DNA of 64,000 nt from Golubevia sp. BC0850 (GCA_012976225.1 JAAVVG010000004.1:620001-684000); one strand, 5' to 3'; shown: positions 44,501 to 57,165, counted from the stretch's first letter. A program made the numbers and translations. Notes: generated from the sequence alone by a model not told the origin.

Positions 44501-47447
44501 ACTTACCTGGTTTCAATTCTAGTTCTGAAGGTTCAACTTCAACTTCTAATCAAACTCAAATCTCAAGATCGGAGCTCGGTTCTTCTTTGACTTCTAATCT
44601 AGTCATTCAATCCATCTACTCTAGGATCTCTCTGTCTCAACAATTTATCCTCTTCTTAATTACTCTTAACGCTACTACGAATCCAGATTTAATGGAACTG
44701 GTCCCATCTATTCCAAGCCTTTTAGCTCAATCATCGAACCTTTATCACAGCTTAAATCTTTTGATCAAGTTGGCGAGTATCACATCAGAGAGCTCGGAGA
44801 CTTTACCTATCAACATCTTGGTCGGAGGAGAAATGAATGAAGCAGATGCGGTGATTTCAAAACTGGGGAGACTCTCGGTTGGAGGACTCGACTCCAAGTC
44901 TGAGAACCTGGAGAAGCTTCATGCTCTCACTTCGAATCTCATTCATCTTTCTATTAACAAGCGATTGGTGTCTGTTGGGAAGAAAGAAAGTCAAGATGAG
45001 GATCTGGAAATTGAGTTGAAAGAGTTCTGTGATCAAAATGGACATCCCTCGAGTTCGGATAAGTTCTTCGAAGCTTCCAATCATCTTTTGACTCTTTCTG
45101 GACTTTTGGGAGTTTCTTCACCTTCGGGTTCTAGGATAGGTTCTCCACCCTCCTTGAACGCAGTTCTCGCAAGGTTAGCTCTCGAATTCTTAAATCTAGG
45201 TTTCCCTTCAGCTGCTATTCTGATTGCTAAACACTTCAAGATGGAATCCGCAAGTCATTTCTTGGTTGGGGATGCTTTAGTCGCTTTAGGTGAATTCGAT
45301 GAAGCAGCAGAGGAATTTCATAAAGTGTTAGCTGGATTAGTTCAGATCGAAGATGCCGATGAGGACGAAGTTCAAGTTCAAGATAGTAATCATCAAGTAC
45401 TCCAAAGTGTTTTACCAACAACTGTCAAGAATTTAACAAATGGACACGACAGGAAAACTGCGTTTTACCTTCATTTGGCTGATACTTTTGAAGTTTCTGG
45501 ATCTCAAAAGCAAATCGTTGAATTCTCTTCTTTGACCATCGCCTCAGCTTCCTCCTCAATTTCTTCAAAGCTTCTTTCCAATTCCAAACTTTTGACGTTA
45601 TACTTCCGATTATTCCGATCTCAGATTTCTTTAGGAGACTATGCTGGGGCTTATGGAACGATTTATGACGCCCCTTCAAGTCCTGCTCTTTTCGCAGATT
45701 TCAAGAAAGAAAGTGTGGGAAGATTGGTTTCAGTCATGACAGAACAAGGAGCAGTGTCCGAATTGTTGGAATTTTCCTTCCCGGGACTTCAATCTCAAGT
45801 AGAAACTACTCTTGCTTTCAAAGCAAGGAATTGTAACCCTTTGGAAAGACCGAACTTCTGGAGAGTGCTTTATGCTTACTATATCGAAAGGGGAGATCTC
45901 AAAACTGCTGGAATGGTGATGTATCAACAAGCCAGAAGATTAGGTGATGAACAAAGAATTGGAATACTCTCTAATGGTAGAAATCAAATCAGCAATCAGA
46001 AGTTAGCGCAACAATACGTTGAGCTCTCTCAGTTACAGGCCTTTAGTTATCTGGCTGCTATCAATGCTCTTTCACTTCTAAGTGAGAAAGATTCTTGGTT
46101 CGCAAATGCTGTTCAACAAAATGAACCGGGACAACATTTGGGAATGGATGTGGATGAAGATGAAGATCAAAATGCTTATCAGAGACAGAGGAATAACAAG
46201 GGTACGAATAAGAACAAGAAATTGAAAAGTTACATTCCAGATCATCATTTACAACATGCTAAAGTCGATTTAAGACCTGTCACTATTGGTGATGTTAGGA
46301 GAGAGTATGAATTGGTGATGGTTAGATTGGAATTGGTTCGAAGATTCCCAGAGCTGACCAGTACCGGTGAGTAGTCTCTTTCCCCCTGGTTTGTATCTGC
46401 TTTAATCTTGATTCTGACGGCCTCCTTTCGCCTTTAACTCTTTCCCCTACAGCCTTCGCTCTTGGTCCTTCAGACGCAGTCTCCTTCTTCGTCAGAGACG
46501 GCTCTTATGATCGTGCAATCGCGACGGCCTATTCCCTTGGAGTTGACATGTCCACAGTCTTCCTCACATTAACGACGAAATGTGTCGCTCTCGAACGATC
46601 TTACAAGGAACGAAAAGCAGCTTTAATCTCAGCTCTTCAACCCTCTTCGAATTCCACTCCTTCCACAACTCTTCACCCATCAATGACCTTAACTCTAGAA
46701 GAAGAATTAGAACTCGAACTTCAAGATCATGAAGATGAATTAGAAGATTCAGATCCCGATGCAATTGACACCTCTTTTTTGAAAACTTCTGAAAGACTTC
46801 TTTTGGTGGAAGGTCCTCAATATTTGAAGGCTTGGGAATATTTAAAGTATCACTTGGAAATTCAAGATGGGGAGAATCATGCTGAATATGGTGATCGAAG
46901 GGAAGAAAGTTTCAAATATCGAGAATTGGTTTTGAATAGGATTTTGGCTCTTCAAGGAGTTGAATCGAATCAAATGATTCCCCGTTGGTTGATTGATTGG
47001 TTCAAAGAGAATAGAATGGATTCTTTGGTTAAGTCTTTCTTGAAAGTAGGGTTGGTTGATGATGCTCTTTCGTATGCAATTGATATGGTCAAAAATGTGA
47101 GTACTTCGAAAAGGTTTGATGAGCGATCTTGTCCTGATCTCTATCTCTACTTCTCTCCTTCTCAGACTTCTACCAAATGTTCTCCCTCTGGAATCAGCAC
47201 AAGAGTGAAAACAACTTGGTTACCTTACAACCTTCTCGATGAATTGGTCTTGATCGCTGAGGATCCTGAAACCAGACCTTCTCCTGGGTCTCCATCTGCA
47301 ACGAAAACTAGAGAATTGGCAAATCAGCTCAAGAAAGAAATCTCAAATCGAGTGGGAAAACTTGAGAAGGAGACTAGGGGGATTCGAAGGAATTTTGAGG
47401 AGGATAGGAGGATGGAACAAAGGCGAGAAGATGCTATGGAAGAATGA
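41563..47447 (+). CDS. NUP120: Nucleoporin NUP120/NUP160, Y-complex subunit (1851 aa)
   Basis: Exons 41563..42409, 42653..46366, 46453..47447, all phase 1; the frame closes. The donor at 42410 (gtgagc) was picked over a better-spaced gtgcgt because only it keeps the frame. The N-terminal beta-propeller has LSLTTFLQGDGPALAFIIS and RDRKLKIWNLVNENCVKTLE, the usual Nup160 blade. The C-terminal helical part has NFWRVLYAYYIERGDLKTAG, MVMYQQARRLGDE and FALGPSDAVSFFVRDGSYDRA, as in Nup120/Nup160. This subunit forms one short arm of the Y-shaped scaffold of the nuclear pore, needed for pore assembly and mRNA export. It is longer than usual (about 1000-1500) because of Ser-rich insertions in the propeller and helical region. 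Confidence 0.87.
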
Positions 47448-48022
47448 ATGATGAGGTGATCACAGGGGTCTGTCAGACTGCCTTGTAACAAAATCGAATC
47501 AAATGCAAACGTTTTGTTAATTTTTCGTTTTTTTGTTCTTTATTCTTGTGAGAGACTTCAAGCTTGTACTGAAGTCTCATTTGAACAACGGATCTTTTCC
47601 TTCCAGCCATCATGTCGCTTTCTTGCATCAACAATTCCATTACTTCCACCCCCTTCTCTATTCCTCTTCCCTCAGCGAAAAAAGTGGTAATCTCTCTCCA
47701 GATAGGAGTCAACGAAGGGGCAAAAGGGTTTTCATTGAGGAAAGAGAGAGATCCTCCTCCTTGAACTCCCTTAAACTAGATCTCTCGACGCAGCTCTCAC
47801 CTCTATTACCTCTGCCCTGCTCAATCACTCTGAAAGAAATGTGACAAAATCGAGAGACATCAAAAAGAAAGGATACGGAATCGCTGGTTGGATTGCTTTA
47901 TATTCACTAGAAAGTGTTGAAAACTAGGGGTCGGAACGGGATTTTCCTTTCCCGTTCTTGAATACCGCGGAAATTACATGCTTTGAACCGGATAGGACTT
48001 GTGAAATGTGAAACTTGATTCC
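47448..48022. other. Convergent intergenic region
   Basis: About 575 bp between the stops of NUP120 and URC4; no gene recognised. Confidence 0.5.
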
Positions 48023-50122
48023 TCAAAACACAGTCCCATCAGAGATGATATCAATAGGTGGACCACCAGTTTCCGGTCTCTTCGTCTTAGCAATTTCTCT
48101 CCCACCCTTCCAAGTAGCACTTTCCAAGACCTGTTTCAAACTCAACTGACTTTCATCCAAGCCATAAAGTTCTCTCAACCCTTCTGCAGCCTTATCCAAA
48201 AGACAAACCGTCATAGCTCTCCATTCCACCACAGCAGGATGACTAGGTTCCAACCTTGGAATCTCCTCCAAAGTCTTGACAACCGGATTTGAAGCTTGAA
48301 ACAAGCTTTCCTTTGGAACCAAAACCCCTAAGTCAACGAATAAACCTCCATTACGATACTCAGGTAGCCCGGTTTGTGAATCTCCACCAATGAACTTCCA
48401 TCCTAGAGTTTGTTCTATAGGTTCAATGATTGAATAACACATCCATTGAGAAAGTTTGTGGAATGGAACTAAAGCTTCCGGAGACGAAGGATCTACGTTT
48501 AAAGATTTTGCTAGAGATGGTAGAGGCCAGACATCTCCCAAGGCTACGCCTTCTAAGTTCGTTCGGCTTGACGGCCAGATTGGTGAAAGACCATATATCA
48601 AAACTTCCCACAACGTAGAAACTTGAACTAGAGTTTCTTCCATACCAGTCGATGATTTCGATTTGGTTGTTGTTGGATGAGAAGAGAGATAATCTGGTTT
48701 GAAAGGGGAGGAGACAGAGCGTCAGAACCAAATCGTCCTTGGAACGTCGCCTCCCGGGGTAGAGGCCTCCAGAAAAAAAAGACCGATAACTCACCAACTA
48801 GATAACCAGGTCTTCTTTTGGACTTGCCTCCTTTACTTCCAGCTGGACCATCGAAGTATCCATTCTCATCAGATTCTAAAGCTGAACCTAAACGAGTTAA
48901 AAGAGCAGCTCTACCCTCCAATCCTTCCATTGGATTCGAATCTGGATGAACTTGCATAGCCATGGCGATTGTATCTGAAGAAAGCCTTTTGAGACCGGCA
49001 GCTTTTTGAGCAGATTGAGATGATAAGGAATGATTAGAATCAGCTGCTACTTCAGCGATGATATATCTCAACCACCTCAAGCCCTAAATCCTCTTTCCCC
49101 AATTCTCATCCGATCCTTTCCCAATAAGTGTCTTCAAACGAATCTCGGAACATCAAACTTTCTCAACTCACCATCAACTACGCAGCCATCCTCTCCATCT
49201 TCATCTCCCTTAAAGCCTCCAGACAAGAACATGTCCAAACTAGCTACCGCCAATCCTTCAGATCTACCTAATTTCATACCGGTATTTCTTTCCTCGTAAG
49301 ACCATTTGGTACCAGCTCCTGCGTCTAAGAGAACAGAGACCATGAAGAGGTCTACCAGTCTTCTTGAAGCTTCAAGAGCTGAGATCGGAGGTGAGGAGGA
49401 AGCGAAACGAGATAGCAGAGTGGTGATGCGAGGCAAAGTCTTTGGAGGTGATGAGGTTGCATCGAAATGACGCCAGCGTGAATGGCCTGGAATCTGAGAG
49501 AGGAGGGTCGAGGTCAGATGGGCAACGGTGGGATAAATGTGCAGTTTCTGATGCATCGGCTCTTCAAATAAAGAATTTTGGTGTTCTCTTTGAATGGAGG
49601 CTATCTATGGCGATTCTTTCTCTGTCACTAAAAGAAGAGATTGAAGGTGGAGTGCCTTATCGTTCGCATGCCCTTTCGCACCCTGAAACCTACTCACCGA
49701 AGAGAAGTCGCTCCCGAAATCACGCTGAAGATTAGCAAGATGCATATAAAGATGTATGAGAATGGAACAGATAAACCGTCAGAAGTATTAATGGAAAGGC
49801 TGGACGAGTGTGCTTAACTGCTTATCATGAAGCAGAATGCTGACCTTTATGATTCCGCTGCAGAACTCGACAACGTCGCTCATCTTTTCCTTGTTGTATT
49901 GGAAGTAATCCAATTGATCCTTCTCTGCCAATTGGAAAACCTTTGAGCATCTCTCTCTGATTGAAGGTAGCGTTCGAAGATGAGCCACCTGGCGAGGGGA
50001 AGGAAGAGAGAGCCGAGGTTGAGATAGGTTAGCTATGCGAGTAATGAGACATGGATGTGAGGACAGGAGATTGTTGCAGCTTGGAATTGACTTACTTTTG
50101 GAGGAACTGTGGAAGAACTCAT
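48023..50122 (-). CDS. URC4: DUF1688 uracil-catabolism protein URC4 (489 aa)
   Basis: Six exons: complement of 50096..50122, 49845..49988, 49698..49724, 49182..49493, 48795..49083, 48023..48693; the frame closes. Exons 1 and 3 are only 27 nt. DUF1688 signatures are present in order: HLRTLPSIRERCSKVFQLAE, FCSGIIKRDFGSDF, IPGHSRWRHFDA, GMKLGRSEGLAVASLDMF, LEGRAALLTRLG, WMCYSIIEPIEQTLG, LPEYRNGGLFVDLGVL and AVVEWRAMTVCLLD. URC4 acts in the fungal URC pathway that uses uracil as nitrogen source (known from Lachancea kluyveri); its exact reaction is not settled. Exon 4 needs donor gtagtt at 49181. The better-looking gtgagt 10 nt downstream breaks the frame and may be a decoy. It shares a 99-bp promoter with the GNAT gene. 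Confidence 0.9.
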
Positions 50123-50221
50123 ATTGTGCAGAAGAAGAAAGTTGAAGAATGCTGTTGGAGTTGAGCGATAAGCTTCTCTTATTTCTTCCCTCCCACCCAC
50201 TCTCTCCACTCGCTGTTCGAA
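50123..50221. promoter_or_regulatory. Bidirectional promoter URC4/GNAT
   Basis: Only 99 bp separate the two ATGs, which point away from each other; the interval must hold both cores and leaders. No TATA box was seen. Confidence 0.6.
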
Positions 50222-50994
50222 ATGGCAACTACAGAAAGACAGTCTGCATTAACAGTCAACGTTCGTAAAGCTACTCCGGAAGATGTTCCAACAATTCTTC
50301 AATTCGTAAGTCGCATCCTTCTCTCTTCTTCTCGTTATTTCCATCTCTTCCGTCTTGATCTTCGCTCACTTTTCCTTGCCTTCCTCCTCTACTCCAGATC
50401 AAAGAACTAGCCATCTACGAGAAAGCACCAGAATCAGCAGTCGCTACTCCCGAATTACTCAACAAAGCTCTATTTGGAGAGACCAAGTATGCTCATTCGA
50501 TCATCTGCGAGGACACTCTCGACAGCCACAAGCCGGTGGGATTTGCTTTGTATTTCTTTTCTTTCTCAACTTGGACCGGTAGACCATCTATTTATCTGGA
50601 AGATTTATACGTTTCCCCTACTATGAGGAATAGAGGCGCTGGGAAGGCTTTGTTTCGAGAACTCGGGAAAGTTGCGAAGGAGAATCAATGCCCCAGAATC
50701 GATTGGTGTGTTCTCAAGTGGAATCAGTGAGTACATTTCACTTATACTCGATAGCTCTATGCCATTTAAAGAAGGCATTAGAGAGGAATCTCCAAGACAG
50801 AGCTTGAAATTTTGGCCGTCGCTCACTTCGTCTTCCTTCCCGCACTTCGTCTTCTGTCTTTCGACTTCACTGCAATATTCTCAAGACCAAGTATCGCATT
50901 CTACAAAGAGGTCATAGGAGCCACCATCATGGAAGATTGGTCAATGGTTCGATTAGAAGAATCTGGAATTTCTAATCTTTCAAATTTGAAATAG
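50222..50994 (+). CDS. GNAT acetyltransferase, SAT1/diamine-acetyltransferase-like (173 aa)
   Basis: Exons 50222..50305, 50398..50726, 50886..50994; the frame closes. Features in order are NVRKATPEDVPTILQFIKEL (beta1-alpha1), VGFALYFFSFSTWTGRPSIY, LEDLYVSPTMRNRGAGKALF (acetyl-CoA loop R-x-x-G-x-G/A), and WCVLKWNQ with SIAFYKEVIGA at the end. The F-x-x-STW-x-GRxxIYLEDLYV block is characteristic of spermidine/spermine and thialysine N-acetyltransferases (SAT1/SAT2 type). The length is normal. It is probably cytosolic and acetylates a small amine. Its head-to-head arrangement with URC4 hints at coordinated nitrogen-metabolism expression, which is inference only. Confidence 0.88.
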
Positions 50995-51093
50995 AGGTCT
51001 ATACCTTTCCATCAAAAGTTCCCTCTCAAAGGGAAACATTGTATCTTATTAGCTATTAATACATCAGCAACTAATCTCAGAAGGTGAAGGGCT

Positions 51094-52160
51094 TCAAGGG
51101 GCTTCCTGACTCGAACTCTGACTTTCAACAGCTCCCCTTTCACCCAAATCCAATCCATCTAAGTCCTTCATTTCTTCTTCACTCAATTCAAAAGACAAAG
51201 ATTCGGCGTTTTCAATTTGTCTTGATGGGTTTGAAGATTTTGGAAGGGGGATAATTCCAGATTGAATGCTCCAACGCAACATGATTTGAGATTCTGAGAC
51301 GTTGTGCTTTTTAGAGAGAGAGATTAAGGTTTTGTTTCCGTAGTATTGACCTCTTGCTAGTGGACAGTATGCCTGATGATAATGAGAGAATTGATGAAAA
51401 GGTCAATCGAATCGTTTTTCTCTCTCTCGAACTCATTGGACGTTTTCTCAAACTCACTTGAATCAAGATCCCCTCCTTCTCGGAAACTTCTCTCACCTCC
51501 TTCTGGGCGAAGAATGGATGACACTCAATTTGATTCACAACTGGCTTGAAAATTGGTTTACTTTCTATTAATTCTTTGATGTGATGAGGTCCGAAATTAG
51601 AGACCCCTAGTGATTTGATCTTGCCTTCTTTAACCATCTCTGAAAGCGTTGACCACGTTTGGAGACGAAGCTTCTTTCCTCCATCAGGAGCATGAAGGAG
51701 AACCAAATCGATATAGGGTAAATTGAAGTTCGAAAGAGAGGACTCAATAGCAGGCCGAGAATTTGAACCCATGTCTCCACCAAAGACTTTAGTGGTCAAG
51801 AAGATCTGTTCTCTGGGAACTTTAGATTGATGGATTGCGTTTCCGACTTCTTTCTCATTTCTGTAGTACCTGGCACTGAGAAAGACTAGCAGAAACGTGA
51901 GAGGAGCCAGTAACCTTCGTCTTCTCTTCAACCTCCACCTCTTCCCAACTCCCAAGTCACTCAATAACTCACGTATCGATATGCCTATAGCCTACTACAT
52001 CCAAAGCATGTTTCAGAGCTTCTGTACAGCTGCTGCCTGACATCAACCAAGCTCCAATACCAAACAGGGGCTGGTCCCTTCCGTTTACTTGCCTCTGTGT
52101 CGAAGTTAAAGTGAGAGTTGAACCAGTCTTGGGGGCGAAGGGAGATTTGTAGGTGCTCAT
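51094..52160 (-). CDS. Aldo-keto reductase (294 aa)
   Basis: Exons: complement of 51973..52160, 51458..51875, 51094..51372; the frame closes. The ATG at 52160 (MSTYKSPF) fits the family start. The catalytic tetrad is visible: Asp and Tyr in GYRHIDTARYYRNEKEVG, Lys in LTTKVFGG and His in DLVLLHAPD. GVSNFGPHHI, VVNQIECHPFF, AYCPLARG and GIIPLPKSSNPSRQIEN (cofactor-binding loop) follow. It is an NADPH-dependent reductase of aldehydes or ketones; the substrate cannot be told. It converges with the GNAT gene with only 99 bp between stops. Confidence 0.9.
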
Positions 52161-52419
52161 CTTGCTAGTTCTGTAGCCTTGGGAGGTGAATGACTTTGGT
52201 GTAAGCTGGTTTGAAATTTGAGATAGCCGTTTTGAATTGGGACGTTGGGAAGAAAGAAGGATCTCCACTTTCTCTCCATACGCGTCACGTTCGGGTCGTG
52301 CTGTCCTTCTAAGAGCGAAAGAAGGAGAACTTGGAGTGACATTGATTGAGTTTGCAAAAGAGTACAGTATATGAATAGAAGTACAGGAGATGATAGGAGA
52401 AATACTAGAACGGGGAAGA

Positions 52420-53495
52420 CTAATTACTTCCAGAGAGATACTCTCGCATCGCCCTAGCTGCTGCAGTAGCGGTATGTAACACTTGATTAGGGAACAAGAA
52501 AAGTAAATTATCGTCAGAGCCAAGCTTACTGAGTCGAGCGACTAAACAAATCGAAGACTCACGATTCTTTTCAGCTTCTTCCATTCCATTCAAGAAGTCC
52601 ATCATTTCTGGTGTCAAGACTGCCGATGAAGATGAACCATCTTTCCCTTGTTGACCACCTCCTTTTGATAGATCTGTGTCTTCGTTGGAAGAAGATGCTA
52701 GGTGTTGAGCGTGGTTGTAGATCAAATTGAGTCGAGCGACGTAGGTCTGCAGGAAGAGCAAGAGGAGTTCAGAATACGAGACTCTCACTAGAGTGACGAG
52801 AAGAGCCTAAAATGAGCTGACTCACCTTGGAAAGAAGTTCCATGAGATCTGAAGAGTCCATCCTGATGTAATGAAATTAGAGGTGTTGCTCTTGGAGCAT
52901 TAGGACCAGGTCTTCTCCTCTTTGCTTCGATTCTCTTCCCTCCTTCCCCTTCAAGTCCTATGTCATTCATTTCCTCGGTCATGATATCATCTCTCACACT
53001 CTTACTACTCACAGACCACCTATCCTAACTCCCAACGCGTACCAACTTGGAGATAGATTCCTGAGCTTCACACTTGTGGGTTCAGCATCTAAAGCGGCCC
53101 TCACCCTTGGTGCGAATGGTTTTGGAATATGAATCGTCACTAGCTCGTGCAATGCTAGGAGCTCTGCCAGCCAGAACGGCAAGGTCAATTTGGTGTTGGC
53201 TTTGATCTGCACCAGAAAGGTTGGAAGGAGAGTCAAAGTTCAGAGGCAAGACCGCGTAGAAAGCTCGAGCAAAGGAAGAGACTTACATCCTGATTTGTTC
53301 CATCTAGGTGACCAAGGTTAGGCACGTCTTGCGCGAAGGTACACGGTAGTCGCTGTGAGTGGAGGGAGAGGTGTGAAGGTGGGTGAGGGTGAGCTGAAGG
53401 AGCAACTCAATCGCTAGATCCAACTCCAAGTAGCAAGTTGAACTTACCTGATTGTCTGCTAAAATGTCATCTAAGTCCCAATAATTTTGCTCCAT
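52420..53495 (-). CDS. PSF3: GINS complex subunit PSF3 (196 aa)
   Basis: Six exons: complement of 53448..53495, 53287..53352, 53013..53206, 52826..52862, 52563..52746, 52420..52481; the frame closes. It starts MEQNYWDLDDILADNQ, the hallmark Psf3 N-terminus (Y-x-D-x-DDILA), continues CTFAQDVPNLGHLDG, and has LPFWLAELLA, VKLRNLSPSWYALGVRIG and DLMELLSKTYVARL. Psf3 is one of four GINS proteins in the CMG replicative helicase at replication forks. The length is normal. A Ser/Gly-rich insertion (about residues 135-165) is extra. The last acceptor (CAAG) is weaker than the others but gives a family-like helical end. Confidence 0.92.
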
Positions 53496-53659
53496 TTCGA
53501 GAAGATGGTATTAGTGTTGGTGTTCGAATTTGAATAGCCGCCTTTCATCTTGGCTTCTCTCTGTGAAGAACAGGACCCCTATTCACTTCTTCCTTCCCAA
53601 ACCATTCCCCTCTCTTCACTCTTCTTGGTCAAGGGGTTGTCAATAGTCATTCTTCAAGA
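53496..53659. promoter_or_regulatory. Bidirectional promoter PSF3/BOR1-like
   Basis: 164 bp between divergent ATGs; CT-rich on the plus strand near the transporter start. No TATA box seen. Confidence 0.55.
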
Positions 53660-56600
53660 ATGTCTTCTCTGAGAGAAAAGGACTTGGAATCTCGAGATAG
53701 AGACGCAGCTCGTCCAACTTTGGCTCAAGATACTTTTGGGGACGCTCCTTCGATTTCAAACAATGACGTACAATCCGAATCATCCTCTCCTCCATACCCA
53801 ACTTTCGCTGGAGATATCTCTTGGTCTCAGAGATCATGGGCTTACGAGTTCACTCCTTTCAGAGGAATGTACTTTGATTTAAAGAGGAGGTTACCTTTCT
53901 ACGCATCCGATTGGACAGACGCTCTTCATCCTAATAATTGGTACAAGATCACAGAGAGTACCGTCAGGATCTACTTCATCAAGTCAGTACTCTGAACCTT
54001 GTTTTACTCTGTTCCTATCACGTCGAATACTCCTTGCCACAGGCTCCAGATGGACGTTGCTGACGCCATTCTTTCTTCCTCCATTTTCTCTTTTCAGTCT
54101 CATGCCGGCTATCGCTTATGTCTTGGACATGTACCATCGAACCAATGGTGCCTATGGAGTCAATGAAGTCATTCTAGCTTCTGCTCTCGCTGCTATCGTG
54201 TTCTCAGTCTTTTCAGTTCAGCCTTTGACTTTTGTTGGAGTAACGGGTCTGATCAATCTGGTGAATTACACCCAGTGAGTTCTTGAAATCTCTTTCTTCG
54301 CATATTCACGTTTGAGTACTGACTGATCTACAAATATCCAGATACAACATCGTAGTCGGCTATTATGGATTAGATCAAATGGACTATCTCAGAGTTCAAG
54401 CGTGGTCTTTGATCTGGTCCGCTGGTTTCCACTTCCTCGCTGGTATTTTCAACGTCAGTGATTACACAAGATTCATTACTGATATGACTTCCGAAACCTT
54501 TGGATTCTATGTTGGAATGTGAGTTCGAAGCGCTTGAACGCTTCTCGACTTCCTCTCTCGAGCTAACTCTCCGCCCCTCGAACAACCAACAGTGTCTACA
54601 TTCAAAAGGGAATCGAACTACTCCTTCTAGAATTCGAGCCTCTTCCTTTAAATAACGCAACAGGATGGCTTTCAGTCACAATCGCAATCCTCTTCACAGT
54701 CTCCGTTTATTTCGTCACAAAAGTCGGTGCTACTTCTTTCCTCCCTTTCAAGATGCGCTCTTTCGTTTCTTCTTTCGCTTTCACTGCTGGAATCATCTTT
54801 TGGACTGGATTTTCACATTTCCCAAAGAACTCTTTGGAAAGGGTTCCTATTGAAAGACTGCCGATCACTCGTGCTTTCTTCCCAACAATGGACAGGTCTT
54901 GGTTCATCGACTTTTGGAATATCGAAGCTAAATGGGCTTTCGTTGGAGCTCCTCTAGGTTTCTTGATCACTCTTCTCTTCTACTTTGATCACAACGTCTC
55001 GAGTGTCATGGCCCAAGCTAGACAGTTTCCAGTCAAGAAACCAGCTGGATTCCATTGGGATTTCTTCCTTTTGGGTATTACCACCCTAGTCTCCGGATTC
55101 TTGGGTCTACCCGCTCCAAATGGATTGGTTCCACAGGTACGTCCTGATAGTCCTGAGAACTCGCATTTCTGATCTGAGACTGACGATTGCCTCGTCCTTT
55201 CACTCCTAACTTTTCAGGCCCCTGTCCACACCGAATCTTTGAGTGTCTACGAGCAAGTCAACAAGCCGAGCGATGACGAATCTTCTCCTTCCAATCCAAG
55301 CAAACGTCCCAGATACCTGGCTCAGCACATCATCAATACCAGAGTAGTCGAACAGAGACTGTCTCATCTAGTCATCGGTCTCTTGACCATCGGTACAATG
55401 ACTAGACCTCTGTTAGTCGTGTTGGGAACTATGCCTAGAGCAGTCTTTGCTGGAGTCTTCCTTCTGGTCGGCTGGGGAAGTATCGAAGGAAACGGAATCA
55501 CAAAGAAGACTTTAGCCGTTTTCAGAGACAGAAGGATGGGGACTGAATATGATCCTTTGAAGGTCATCAGAAGGAAGAAGATCGCTCTGTACGTTGGGAT
55601 TCAGTGGCTGTTCTTTGCTTTGACTTTTGCTATCTCTCAAACTATCGGTGAGTGGTATTGAAACAAGATTTTCAAATCAGATGCTCAACTCTGCTAACTC
55701 TCCGTTTTTGGATGCGTTTCCCTTCTCAGCTGCCATCGGTTTTCCCGTCCTCATCACTCTACTCATCCCGTTCCGCTACTCCATCGTACCTCGCTGGTTC
55801 TCTCCGATCGAACTCGCAATCCTGGATGCTCCTACAGCGGAAGCCGATGGAGTTCTCGCCTCTCTAGGGCATGAGAGTGAAAGAGTAACAGGTCGAGGAG
55901 TCAAGGTCGCCAAAGATACTGGCTGTGCTGGAACTGAATGGAAGAACGTCAAGGACGATGGTTCGGATTCTGAATACGATGATGGCCTTCTAAACGAATT
56001 CATCGACAAGGAAGAGTCCGATGAGAAATCAAATGGAAACTTCGGTCTTAGGAATAGAGGAACTGGAAAGGCTCAAGACCGAGGCAACAGTGGTTCAAGA
56101 TCTTCTGAAGTGGTTACTCCTAATCTGGCTTCTTCAGTGTCCGGAACAGCAAACAGCTCCTCCCCTGCGATCTCTTTAAAGCCGGCTTTCTTCGCTTCAA
56201 GTACGTCGGCTGGGAATGACTCTCAGAAGATGGTTCCTGCAGATTCTATTCCAGAGCAGGCGTCCTCACCCTATCCTCCCTCCTCCGACAAGCTCTACCC
56301 TACGCAAGCATCCGACTCAAAATCAACTTCGCTGGCTCCTGCTTTGGCCGCTTCCACTCTACCTCTATCCGCTGCAACTCTAGCTTGCACCTCCTCCGAG
56401 AAGGATCACACTCTCAAGAAGCAAGAAGAGCAAGAGAAGAAACTTCTAGAGAAGGAAGAACAGAAGAAGGAGAAGGAAGCAAAGAAGACTCGGGAGAAGG
56501 AAGAGAAGAAGAGCCAGACTCAAGAGAAAGGAACAGCGAAAGAAAGTAAACAGCATTCTCTACTTTCTCTATTTAAGACTCCCTTAGGCGGAACCGGGGA

Positions 56601-57165
56601 GCAGCAAAAGGAGAAGGAAGTCAAGACCGAGGAGAAAGGAGCTGAACCTGACGCTGCTGCCTCCTATCCACCTTCATCCGACAAGCTCTATCCTATCAAG
56701 GAGCAGAAATCCATCTCGCATCAACCTGAAGCTTCAACCTCCGCTTCCAAAGACATGAACTCTCCTTCAGAGTCTACTTCCCCATCATCAACCCAGAAGA
56801 AAGGAATCTTCACTTCTCTATTCAAGACGCCTCTAATCAGCAATGATGAGGAGCAAACCAAACCTCAACCTCAATCAAGCAAAACTGCCAACACACAAGA
56901 GCCCGAATTCAAGTCTAGAAAGCTTGAGATCTCAGCACCTATCCCAGTAGAGAACGACGAGGCTTCGAAATCCTCCCGGCCAATCCCTGCTGCGGCTTCA
57001 ACCAAGACTTCCAGAACTTCAGACGAACCTCCTCCAGTAGTACCTTCTAATGATCAATCGACGGAAGCTCTCCTTAGTCCGAGGTCTAAATCTAGAATCA
57101 TGAGAGTAGAGAATCCTAGCAGAGGGCCGGGAAGCTCAGTCGACCCAGTTCAATGGAGATCTTAG
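53660..57165 (+). CDS. BOR1: SLC4-type borate/bicarbonate transporter, BOR1-like, with long tail (1028 aa)
   Basis: Exons 53660..53982, 54098..54274, 54342..54518, 54593..55136, 55218..55647, 55730..57165; the frame closes. The membrane domain (about residues 70-590) has PFRGMYFDLKRRLPFYASDW, QPLTFVGVTG, FYFDHNVSSVMAQ, LGLPAPNGLVPQAPVHTESL, RVVEQRLSHLVIGLLTIGTM and PRAVFAGVFLLVGWGSIEGN, all SLC4/Bor1 signatures. Fungal Bor1 exports borate at the plasma membrane. Yeast Bor1 ends soon after the last helix. Here a disordered, Lys/Glu-rich tail of about 430 residues follows, containing two copies each of YPPSSDKLYP and SLFKTPL (L/F-rich short motifs), probably docking sites. Head-to-head with PSF3. 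Confidence 0.9.
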
